Origin: an uncultured Butyricicoccus sp.
GTDB lineage: Bacteria > Bacillota > Clostridia > Oscillospirales > Butyricicoccaceae
Length of the DNA stretch: 8,901 nucleotides
Assembly (NCBI GenBank): GCA_900557315.1
Contig: USSI01000046.1
Span: forward strand, 1-8,901
Direction: 5' to 3'
A program made the position numbers and the translations under genes. Shown here piece after piece: positions 1 through 5,452 of this stretch. The notes under the pieces were generated by a model. That model was not told the origin of the DNA. It worked only from the letters and a program-made list of their open reading frames with translations, and did no database searches. Positions within the stretch are counted from its first letter, which is position 1. Each line of letters begins with the position of its first letter.

Positions 1-36
1 AAAAAAGCCCGCAAACGGCTTGTTTGCGGGCTTTTT
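1..36 (-). terminator. Intrinsic terminator, probably bidirectional, after the tRNA-fMet gene
   Basis: A perfect 10-bp stem (7-16 paired with 22-31) closes a 5-base loop. It is flanked by six A (1-6) and five T (32-36), so either strand would give a GC-rich hairpin followed by a U tract. On the minus strand it lies 36 bases beyond the 3' end of the initiator tRNA and has the six-U tract, so it should end that transcript. It could equally end a plus-strand transcript arriving from outside the window. Confidence 0.9.
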
Positions 37-66
37 CGGCCTTATATCTTTTTTGTTAAGGCAACT

Positions 67-142
<76 letters not shown>

Positions 143-173
143 ATATGAGTACCTTTTCTCAAGGTGCTCATAT
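143..173 (-). repeat. Inverted repeat in the tRNA-fMet leader, overlapping the likely transcription start
   Basis: Positions 143-155 and 161-173 form a 13-position inverted repeat (ATATGAG-x-ACCTT against AAGGT-x-CTCATAT) with one mismatch at 150/166 and a 5-base loop. It fills the space between the -10 box (174-179) and the first base of the mature tRNA (142). The predicted start near 167 would leave only the ACCTT/AAGGT part as an RNA hairpin just before the tRNA. It could be a leader structure met by RNase P, a site acting on DNA at the promoter, or chance. Confidence 0.5.
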
Positions 174-202
174 ACTATACCACGGTTTTGCGCAGATGTC
201 AA
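174..202 (-). promoter_or_regulatory. Strong housekeeping (SigA-type) promoter of the initiator tRNA
   Basis: On the minus strand the -35 box is a perfect TTGACA (202-197) and the -10 box is TATAGT (179-174), with a 17-base spacer. A TG one base before the -10 makes it an extended -10. Transcription should start near 167, about 25 bases before the tRNA. A near-consensus promoter fits a stable RNA gene that must be made in quantity independently of the kinase gene ending at 232. Confidence 0.88.
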
Positions 203-231
203 GAAAAAAGAAGGAAAAACATATAACGAAT

Positions 232-1794
232 TTATTCGTCCTGCTCAGGATCACTGGTGTCGGCGGCATCGGACAGCTCGAACCAGAAGGCAATGCCGCC
301 TTCCACATTCTCCACGCCGCAGCTGCCGTGCAGCGTGTCCGCGATAGCGCGGACCAGCGACAGGCCGATGCCGGTGCCCCCGGCCTCGCGTGTACGTGCG
401 CGATCGGTGCGGTAGAATTTTTCCCATATTTTGGGGAGTTCTTCTTCGGGCAGGCCTTCTCCCTCATTAAACACCGTCAGCCGCACCGTGCGGTCCGTCC
501 GGATGGCAGAGATTACAATCCGGCCGCCGTCCACCGTGTAGCGGATGGCGTTAGAAAGGTAATTCATCAGAACCTGATCGAGCAGGTCCCCATCCGTGCG
601 GACTGTGGCGTGGGTATTGTCATACTGGACAGTCAGCCCTCGGCTTTCGCAGAGAACAGAGGTCTTGCGCACTGCTTCCGCACAGAGCGCGTGCAGGTCG
701 ATATCCTCGTTGTAGGTTTGTTCTGCGCCAAGTTCGAGCCGGGACAGGCTCAGCAGCTGCATGACCAGTTTGTTCATATGGTCGGCCTCATCCGCGATGG
801 TGTCGCAGTAGTATTTACGATCCTCGGGATCGTCTGCCACGCCTGCGGTCAGGCCTTCGGCATAGCCCTGTATGAGGGCGATCGGCGTTTTCAGCTCGTG
901 CGAGACATTGACGATGAACTCGCGGCGCATGCTGTCGATACGCTCTTTCTCCTTGATTTCCTGCGCCAGCTGGTCGTTGGACTGCTTGAGTTCGCTGATG
1001 GTCTGCTCCAGATAGGCGGACAGGCGGTTGAGCGATTGTCCAAGCTGGCCGACTTCGTCGTTGCCGTTCCCCTCATATTTGGTGGAGAAGTCCAATTCAC
1101 TCATGCGGTCAGCAACGCCGGCCATTGCAATCAGCGGGCGGGTGAACTGCCGCGAGATGAAATAGCCGCATATCAGGCAGATCAGCAGCGCGCATCCGCC
1201 TGCGATGAGCAGAAATACCAGATTGAGCGAGGAATTCTGCTCGATATAGGCATAGGGCATATAGGCGAACAGGCATTTGTCCACATTGTCGTCCAGCGCC
1301 CCGGCAAGGCACAGGTACTGGTCGTTATCCCACAGCGTAACATTAAGGAATTGATAATGCCGGTTGGAAAGCGTATCCCAGCTGATATTCTGCGCGATGG
1401 ACTGCAAAATGGCATAGCCGCGGCGCTGCTGGTCGAAAAGATCGAAATCCGGCAGCTGGAAAGGGTTTTGCACGTCTGTTCCCCCGTTCCCCGGCTCTGT
1501 CTCCGGGGAGAGGAATGAGGTGTACAGTACAGTTCCGTCCGAGCAGACAACAGCCAGACGGATGGCGGTCTGGCTTTCGTAGTTGTCCAGTACGGTTGCA
1601 ATCTGCTCTATATCACCGGTATAGCTGCTGCGGATGCCAAGATAGGCGTCGCGCAGTTCGTTGCGGCGCATCATCATGTAGTAATCCTGATAAAAGAATA
1701 CATTAAGCAGCAAAAGCACACCGATAAAGACCAGCGCAACCGCGCTGATCGCAACGAAAAATTTAAAGCGGATCGACCGGCGTTTCATTTTCAT
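232..1794 (-). CDS. Membrane sensor histidine kinase of a two-component system (HAMP, HisKA, HATPase)
   Basis: A 520-residue sensor kinase that autophosphorylates on histidine and passes the phosphate to the response regulator encoded just upstream. Visible in order: a basic N terminus and transmembrane helix (about 11-34), an extracytoplasmic domain of about 155 residues (35-190) with no family I recognise, a second helix (about 190-214), a HAMP linker (about 212-268, RPL and DEVGQLG) and a short coiled coil. Next is the H-box VSHELKTP with phosphoacceptor His299. The ATPase domain follows, with N-box NYLSNAIRYT, F-box WEKFYR and G2 box GGTGIGLSL (472-480). The G1 box reads FNEGEGL, so Asn443 stands where many kinases have Asp, as I recall for VanS/PhoR-like kinases. 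The ATG overlaps the regulator's TGA as ATGA, so the two are translationally coupled. A second Met two codons on is also possible. The signal sensed cannot be told from sequence. Confidence 0.95.
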   Translation of the reverse strand: MKMKRRSIRFKFFVAISAVALVFIGVLLLLNVFFYQDYYMMMRRNELRDAYLGIRSSYTGDIEQIATVLDNYESQTAIRLAVVCSDGTVLYTSFLSPETEPGNGGTDVQNPFQLPDFDLFDQQRRGYAILQSIAQNISWDTLSNRHYQFLNVTLWDNDQYLCLAGALDDNVDKCLFAYMPYAYIEQNSSLNLVFLLIAGGCALLICLICGYFISRQFTRPLIAMAGVADRMSELDFSTKYEGNGNDEVGQLGQSLNRLSAYLEQTISELKQSNDQLAQEIKEKERIDSMRREFIVNVSHELKTPIALIQGYAEGLTAGVADDPEDRKYYCDTIADEADHMNKLVMQLLSLSRLELGAEQTYNEDIDLHALCAEAVRKTSVLCESRGLTVQYDNTHATVRTDGDLLDQVLMNYLSNAIRYTVDGGRIVISAIRTDRTVRLTVFNEGEGLPEEELPKIWEKFYRTDRARTREAGGTGIGLSLVRAIADTLHGSCGVENVEGGIAFWFELSDAADTSDPEQDE

Positions 1795-2471
1795 CCCTCG
1801 AAGCGGTAACCATATCCGCGTACGGTCTCGATCATCGAGCCGCAGTCGCCGAGCTTCGCGCGCAGCTTTTTGACATGCGTATCCACCGTGCGCAGGTCCC
1901 CAAAGTAATCATAGCCCCAGACTGCGTTGAGGATGCTCTCGCGGGACAGGGCAATCGAACGGTTATTTTTGAAATAGATCAGCAGTTCATATTCTTTTGG
2001 CGTCAGATCAACCGGATTGCCATCCACCAGCACCTCGCGGCGCAGCTCGTTGATCGAGAGCGGGCCAAGCTGCTCGACCGGTGCGGCGGCACGGCCCTCG
2101 CGCTTGAGCAGCGCGCGCACGCGTGCAGCGAGCACGATCGGGGAAAACGGTTTGGTTACATAGTCGTCCGCGCCTTCCTCCAGCCCGCGCACCTGGTCCG
2201 CGTCCTCAGCGCGGGCGGTCAGCATCATGACGGGCAGATGCTTATCGCTGCGCTCCTGCGCCCGCAGTTCACGCAGCACTTCAAACCCATCCATGCCAGG
2301 CATCATGATGTCCAGGATTGCGAGGTCCAGCCCGGGGCGGCGGTTCTCCAGAATCTGCATGGCTTCAAGCCCGTCTGCGGCCTCAAGGATGCTGTGGCCG
2401 TCTCGCTTCAAAAAGTCGCTGACCAGGCGGCGGATGCGCGCCTCGTCGTCAGCGATTAAAATGGTAGACAT
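1791..2471 (-). CDS. OmpR/PhoB-family response regulator
   Basis: A 226-residue DNA-binding response regulator, the partner of the overlapping histidine kinase gene. The receiver domain (about 1-120) has the acidic pocket DDE (8-10), phosphoacceptor Asp54 in LDIMMPGMDG, Thr85 in MLTAR and Lys107 in YVTKPF. The C-terminal winged helix (about 135-226) has the family pattern LTPKEYELL, a recognition helix around TVDTHVKKLRAKL, and the wing VRGYGYRF near the end. I chose the ATG at 2471 because a GAGGTG site lies 8 bases upstream. The ATG two codons earlier (2477) is too close to that site, and a 22-residue upstream extension to 2537 has no family similarity. The gene starts 84 bases after rsmI, so it may be read through from there, have its own weak promoter, or both. 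The target genes are unknown. Confidence 0.95.
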   Translation of the reverse strand: MSTILIADDEARIRRLVSDFLKRDGHSILEAADGLEAMQILENRRPGLDLAILDIMMPGMDGFEVLRELRAQERSDKHLPVMMLTARAEDADQVRGLEEGADDYVTKPFSPIVLAARVRALLKREGRAAAPVEQLGPLSINELRREVLVDGNPVDLTPKEYELLIYFKNNRSIALSRESILNAVWGYDYFGDLRTVDTHVKKLRAKLGDCGSMIETVRGYGYRFEG

Positions 2472-2477
2472 ATACAT

Positions 2478-2486
2478 CCCACCTCT
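2478..2486 (-). promoter_or_regulatory. Ribosome-binding site deciding the response regulator start
   Basis: The minus strand reads AGAGGTGGG here. The core GAGGTG (2485-2480) stands 8 bases before the ATG at 2471 but only 2 bases before the ATG at 2477. This spacing selects 2471 as the start and removes the long upstream extension. Confidence 0.75.
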
Positions 2487-2517
2487 GTATTTGGATAAGT
2501 CCAGTGTACGGCACAAG

Positions 2518-2538
2518 TTTGTCCTTTTTGTGAACAAA
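2518..2538. promoter_or_regulatory. Cluster of TTTGT half-sites upstream of the response regulator (possible operator)
   Basis: TTTGT occurs at 2518-2522 and again at 2527-2531, nine bases apart, and its reverse complement ACAAA follows at 2534-2538 across a 2-base centre. OmpR/PhoB-type regulators usually bind short direct repeats, and the cluster lies 47-67 bases before the regulator's start, so autoregulation is conceivable. The motif is short and AT-rich and may be chance. I see no strong -35/-10 pair in this 84-base gap. Confidence 0.2.
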
Positions 2539-2555
2539 GGGGCAATACCCTGTGA

Positions 2556-3400
2556 TTATGCATCTTCTTCCAGCACATAGCGGTACAGTGCGTTCTTTTT
2601 CACGCCGGTCTCAGCGGATACCGCCTTGACTGCGTCTTTTTGCGTCTGCCCGTCCGCCATGCGCCGCCGGACGGCAGCGGCAGCAGCGGTGAGGCGTGCC
2701 TGTTCGTCCTGTTCGGTCTCCGGTTCATCCGGCGCGCCCTCGACAATGAGGACGAATTCGCCGCGCGGCCGAAGTAGGCGGCCGCTTCCGCAAGCGTCAT
2801 CCGCAGGGTCTCCTCGTGCAGCTTGGTCAGCTCGCGCGAGAGCGAAATGCGGCGCTCGCCGCCGAAGGCCTCCGCGAGGTCGCGCAGGGTGGCGCAAAGC
2901 TTGTGCGGGGCCTCGTAAAAGATCATGGTGCGCTTTTCGCCCTGCAGTGCATCCAGGTGCTCGCGCCGCGCTTTTTTGTTTACCGACAGAAAACCTTCGA
3001 AACACCAGCGTCCGGTCGGCAGGCCGGAGGCTGCGAGCGCGCACACCGCGGCGCAGCAGCCGGGGACCGGGACGACCGGCACGCCCTGCTCCGCGCACAG
3101 GGCGACCAAGTCCTCACCCGGGTCGGAGACTGCGGGCGTGCCCGCGTCCGTGACGAGCGCACAGGTTTCGCCTGCAAGCAGTTTGGCGAGCACCTCCTCG
3201 CCGCGGGCGCGGCGGTTGTGCTCATAGTAGGAGATCATAGGCTTGCGGGGCAGCCCGCAGGCGGTCAGCAGCTTCTGCGTGACGCGGGTGTCCTCGGCGG
3301 CGATGAAATCGACCGAGGAGAGCACCTCGCGCGCGCGGGGCGACAGGTCGCCCAGGTTGCCGATCGGCGTGGCGACCAGATATAAGATGGGTTCACTCAT
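2556..3400 (-). CDS. rsmI: 16S rRNA (cytidine-1402-2'-O)-methyltransferase RsmI, reading frame broken near its 3' end
   Basis: RsmI uses S-adenosylmethionine to methylate the 2'-O of C1402 in 16S rRNA, tuning the decoding centre. The tetrapyrrole-methylase-type fold is clear in the first 210 residues: LYLVATPIGNLGDLS (6-20), AEDTRVTQKLL (35-45), SYYEHN (57-62), LVTDAGTPAVSDPG (82-95), VPVPGCCAA, FYEAPHKL (161-168) and SLSRELTKLHEE. After AAAYF (about residue 210) the frame fails. Continuous translation runs into 50 or so arginine/serine/proline-rich residues and stops at 2600. The true C terminus, RGEFVLIVEGAPDEPE and the RsmI helix-turn-helix tail ending YRYVLEEDA, is in the -1 frame and stops at 2556. 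The 845-base span is one base short of whole codons; restoring one base gives about 281 residues, normal for the family. A good ribosome site (AAAGGAA) precedes the ATG. This is either a sequencing or assembly error or a real mutation. Confidence 0.93.
2765..2785 (-). other. Frameshift point in rsmI, at a GC-only hairpin
   Basis: A 7-bp stem made only of G and C (2765-2771 with 2779-2785) closes a 7-base loop exactly where the rsmI frame changes. The family-like protein ends at about residue 210 in one frame and resumes as RPRGEF in the other, so about one base is missing between roughly 2762 and 2776. I see no slippery heptamer of the X-XXY-YYZ type, so programmed frameshifting is unlikely. 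Such hairpins are known places for polymerase slippage and for sequencing artefacts. Confidence 0.75.
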
Positions 3401-3420
3401 TGTATTATTTCCTTTAAATA

Positions 3421-4113
3421 TTATTTTCTGTATATTTTATTGTATTCTTCGCTTTCGACGAGCAGCGGCGGCTCAACGACCAGCCCTTCCGCGCTGCCGC
3501 CCTTGCGGCATTCGACCAGAACGGCGCTGGGGGAGGCGAGGGCGTTCTGGTGCACAAACCGCAGCCGCTTGGGCACGAGCCGCACGCGGGACAGGGCTTC
3601 GAGCAGCGTCCACATCCGCTCGGGGCGGAACACGAACGCGGCCTTGCCGCCGGTATGCAGCACAAACGAGGATGCGACTGCGATATCTTCCACCGTGCAG
3701 CAAGCGTCCTGCCGCGCGGTGCGTTTTTCGGGCGAAGGTGCATTTTTGCCGGCGTTGCGGTCGAAGTAGGGCGGGTTGCAGATCACATAATCCATGCTGC
3801 CGTGCGGCAGGAGTGTGCGGATCTGGCGCAGGTCGCCGTGCAGCGCGGTGATATTATCCACGCCGTTGTCCGCGATGGACTGGCGGAACAGGTCGAGCGC
3901 GCCCTCCTGCAGCTCCAGCCCGGTGATTTTGAGGTCCGGCCGGTAGATCAGCAGTGCAAGCGCGCCTGTGCCGCAGCCGAGGTCGAGCACTTTCGCGTTC
4001 CGGCGCGGCCGGGCGAAGGCGGAGAGCAGCACGCTGTCCTGCCCAAGCTTGAAAAAGCGGTCATCCTGCCGCAGGGTCAGGCCGTTCGGCAGAGATTCGA
4101 TGGTTTGGGGCAT
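3421..4113 (-). CDS. trmN6: TrmN6/YfiC-like tRNA1(Val) (adenine-37-N6)-methyltransferase
   Basis: A 230-residue class I SAM-dependent methyltransferase. Motif I is LDLGCGTGALALLI (43-56), an acidic residue ending strand 2 follows in TGLELQE, and the base-methylating motif IV is NPPYF (113-117), as in enzymes that methylate an exocyclic amino group of adenine or guanine. The N-terminal LTLRQDDRFFKLGQDSVLL matches the YfiC/YabB family, whose E. coli member makes m6A37 in one valine tRNA. The exact tRNA here is inferred. The ATG at 4113 is chosen because AAAGGAGGG lies just upstream; a 47-residue extension to 4254 would run back through the terminator and into the previous gene. rsmI starts 20 bases after its stop, so the two RNA methyltransferases form an operon, as yabB and yabC are near neighbours in Bacillus (the yazA gene found between them there is absent). 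Confidence 0.88.
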   Translation of the reverse strand: MPQTIESLPNGLTLRQDDRFFKLGQDSVLLSAFARPRRNAKVLDLGCGTGALALLIYRPDLKITGLELQEGALDLFRQSIADNGVDNITALHGDLRQIRTLLPHGSMDYVICNPPYFDRNAGKNAPSPEKRTARQDACCTVEDIAVASSFVLHTGGKAAFVFRPERMWTLLEALSRVRLVPKRLRFVHQNALASPSAVLVECRKGGSAEGLVVEPPLLVESEEYNKIYRK

Positions 4114-4117
4114 AACG

Positions 4118-4126
4118 CCCTCCTTT
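4118..4126 (-). promoter_or_regulatory. Ribosome-binding site fixing the trmN6 start
   Basis: The minus strand reads AAAGGAGGG about 4 bases before the ATG at 4113, a near-perfect Shine-Dalgarno sequence. It selects this ATG over longer in-frame reading frames reaching into the upstream gene. Confidence 0.75.
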
Positions 4127-4133
4127 CCGGGAA

Positions 4134-4160
4134 ACACAAAAGCCGGCCCGTCGGGCCGGC
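4134..4160 (-). terminator. Intrinsic terminator after the DtxR/MntR-like gene
   Basis: An 8-bp GC-only stem (4142-4149 with 4153-4160) with a 3-base loop is followed on the minus strand by TTTTGTGTTT. It begins 15 bases after the stop of the regulator gene at 4175. The U tract is interrupted by two G, so some readthrough is possible. It ends only about 20 bases before the start of trmN6, so it also sits in the trmN6 leader. Confidence 0.8.
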
Positions 4161-4174
4161 CTTGGGATGCGGGA

Positions 4175-4558
4175 TTATTCGCCAGCCATGGCGCCGTATT
4201 TGCGCGCATGCTCCTTAAGTTTGGCGAAGGTTTCCGCGCTGATGACGTGTTCAATGCGGCAGGCGTCTTCGGCTGCGGTTTCGGGGGAGACGCCGAGTTT
4301 GGTCAGCAGGTCGGTCAGCACGGTATGGCGTTCATAAATGGTTTCTGCAATATGCAGCCCGGCCTCGGTCAGGCTGAGCAGGCCGTTCTGGTCGATGGAA
4401 ACATAACCGTTATCCCGCAGCAGGCCGACCGCCCGGCTGATGCTCGGCTTGGAAAAGCCGGTATAGTGCGCCACGTCGATCGAGCGCACCTGCCCATTTT
4501 GCTGCATCAGAACGAGGATGGCCTCCAGATAGTTTTCTGCGCTTTCCTGAATTTTCAC
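4175..4558 (-). CDS. DtxR/MntR-family metal-dependent transcriptional repressor (short form)
   Basis: A 127-residue regulator that, by family, binds DNA when loaded with Fe(II) or Mn(II) and represses metal uptake or related genes. The N-terminal winged helix (about 1-70) starts ESAENYLEAIL and has the recognition-helix region FSKPSISRAVGLL (35-47). The dimerisation/metal domain (about 71-120) has YERHTVL and DACRIEHVIS. By my hand alignment the ligands are His78, Cys100, Glu103 and His104. The Cys-x-x-Glu-His pattern resembles iron-type DtxR/IdeR, while Glu12 matches a MntR ligand; MntR Asp8 / DtxR Met10 is Asn9 here. It lacks the SH3-like third domain of DtxR (about 226 aa) and is slightly shorter than MntR (about 142). 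The start is GTG at 4558, 7 bases after AAAGGAGG. The metal cannot be settled from sequence. It diverges from yaaA. Confidence 0.9.
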   Translation of the reverse strand: MKIQESAENYLEAILVLMQQNGQVRSIDVAHYTGFSKPSISRAVGLLRDNGYVSIDQNGLLSLTEAGLHIAETIYERHTVLTDLLTKLGVSPETAAEDACRIEHVISAETFAKLKEHARKYGAMAGE

Positions 4559-4585
4559 TGCGCGGCCTCCTTTGCCGGTATCAAA

Positions 4586-4596
4586 GATATTATATC
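4586..4596. promoter_or_regulatory. 11-bp palindrome over the start of the DtxR-like gene's transcript (possible operator)
   Basis: GATAT-T-ATATC is a perfect palindrome. It covers the predicted start (near 4591) of transcription from the TTGCCA/TAAAAT promoter, and part of it also reads as a TATAAT box (4594-4589) on the minus strand. A repressor bound here would block the gene, which would fit autoregulation. It does not match the DtxR or MntR boxes I know, and AT-rich palindromes arise easily in promoters. Confidence 0.25.
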
Positions 4597-4597
4597 C

Positions 4598-4626
4598 ATT
4601 TTACCATGGCTGTCCGCCTTTGGCAA
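4598..4626 (-). promoter_or_regulatory. Promoter of the DtxR/MntR-like gene
   Basis: On the minus strand a TTGCCA -35 box (4626-4621) and a TAAAAT -10 box (4603-4598) are separated by 17 bases, with TG one base before the -10 (extended -10). Start is predicted near 4591, about 33 bases before the GTG. A second possible -10, TATAAT at 4594-4589, has only a poor -35 (CGGACA, 16-base spacing). Confidence 0.72.
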
Positions 4627-4638
4627 TACAGCCAGCGC

Positions 4639-4667
4639 TTGCAGGGCCGCGGTTTTTTGGGTACAAT
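4639..4667 (+). promoter_or_regulatory. Promoter of yaaA and the flavin reductase-like gene
   Basis: TTGCAG (4639-4644) and TACAAT (4662-4667) are 17 bases apart. Start is predicted near 4674, only a few bases before the GGAGG at 4677-4681, giving a leader of about 16 bases. Its -35 box is 12 bp from the -35 box of the divergent regulator promoter, so one bound protein could affect both. Confidence 0.75.
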
Positions 4668-4676
4668 GGAAGAAAC

Positions 4677-4681
4677 GGAGG
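4677..4681 (+). promoter_or_regulatory. Ribosome-binding site fixing the yaaA start
   Basis: GGAGG stands 8 bases before the ATG at 4690. In-frame ATGs at 4606 and 4666 lie upstream of, or within, the predicted promoter and have no such site, so the protein starts at 4690 with MKVFLSPAKN, the usual family N terminus. Confidence 0.75.
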
Positions 4682-4689
4682 AAACAGAT

Positions 4690-5436
4690 ATGAAAGTATT
4701 CTTATCGCCGGCGAAAAATATGCGCGCCGCACCCGCTATGCCGCAGGGCATGCCGGAGGCGACGGCGCCGCGTTTTCTGTATAAGACCGAGGGGCTGGCC
4801 GCCCGCCTGAAAAGCAGGGCGCCGTATGAGCTTGAGAGCATTTTGCAGACCAGCCCGCCGATTGCGCTGCGCGCAGCGGCGCTTTATCAGGATTGGACAA
4901 ACGAGGGCGGCGCCCCCGCGATTCTGGCATACGACGGGCTGGCGTACAAATATCTGGAGGCAGAGACGCTGCTGCCGGCCGATCTGCGGTTTGCGCAGGA
5001 CAACCTGCGGCTGTTTTCCGGGTTTTACGGCCCGCTGCGGCCGCTCGACGCGATCCGGCCCTACCGGCTCGAGCTGGCGCACAAGCTGGATGGGGAAAGC
5101 CTGTACGATTTCTGGGGACGTGCGTTTTATGACGACCTGTTCGGTAATGGGGATGGGATAGCGGTCAATCTGGCTTCGAATGAGTACAGCAAAGCCGTGC
5201 GGCCGTATCTGCGGCCAGCCGACCGGATGATTACCTGCGAGTTCCTGACCTATCGCAAAGGCAAGCTGCGCTGCCTTGCGACGGCAGCCAAAATGGCGCG
5301 CGGCCGCATGGCGCGGTATATCATCCAGAACCGCATCGAGTCACCCGAGCAGCTTACCTTTTTTGACTGGAATGATTTCCAGTATGAGCAGAGCCTGTCG
5401 GACAACAACACGCTGACCTTTATCAGCCGCGCGTAA
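4690..5436 (+). CDS. yaaA: YaaA family protein (peroxide stress protein, DUF328)
   Basis: A 248-residue cytoplasmic protein of the YaaA/DUF328 family (E. coli YaaA is about 258). In E. coli YaaA is induced by OxyR and lowers free intracellular iron during peroxide stress, limiting Fenton damage; it has also been reported to bind DNA. Family signatures seen: FLSPAKNM (4-11), AYDGLAYKYL (80-89), LFSGFYGPLRPLDAIRPYRLE (108-128), VNLASNEYSKAV (159-170) and TAAKMARGRMARYII (198-212). The start is set by GGAGG 8 bases upstream and the conserved N terminus. It is followed after 16 bases by a flavin reductase-like gene, so the two are probably co-transcribed. It diverges from a DtxR/MntR-like repressor. 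Iron or manganese control of yaaA is therefore plausible, but that is inferred from position only. Confidence 0.93.
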   Translation: MKVFLSPAKNMRAAPAMPQGMPEATAPRFLYKTEGLAARLKSRAPYELESILQTSPPIALRAAALYQDWTNEGGAPAILAYDGLAYKYLEAETLLPADLRFAQDNLRLFSGFYGPLRPLDAIRPYRLELAHKLDGESLYDFWGRAFYDDLFGNGDGIAVNLASNEYSKAVRPYLRPADRMITCEFLTYRKGKLRCLATAAKMARGRMARYIIQNRIESPEQLTFFDWNDFQYEQSLSDNNTLTFISRA

Positions 5437-5452
5437 CAGGGAGGGACGGGAT

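Noticed and set aside
181..240. A terminator just after the histidine kinase
   Set aside because: Only a 5-6 bp AT-rich stem (ACGAA/TTCGT) around the stop codon is present, separated from the nearest T run; too weak to call.
2472..2537. A 22-residue N-terminal extension of the response regulator
   Set aside because: The receiver domain begins as usual at MSTILIADDE, the ribosome site favours 2471, and the extension has no family similarity.
2500..2556. A terminator between rsmI and the response regulator
   Set aside because: A GGG/CCC stem and a CCTTT/AAAGG stem exist, but both are short and lack a clean U tract.
2762..2790. Programmed -1 frameshifting in rsmI
   Set aside because: No slippery heptamer precedes the hairpin, RsmI is not known to use frameshifting, and the unshifted product would carry a long random tail. 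A lost base is simpler.
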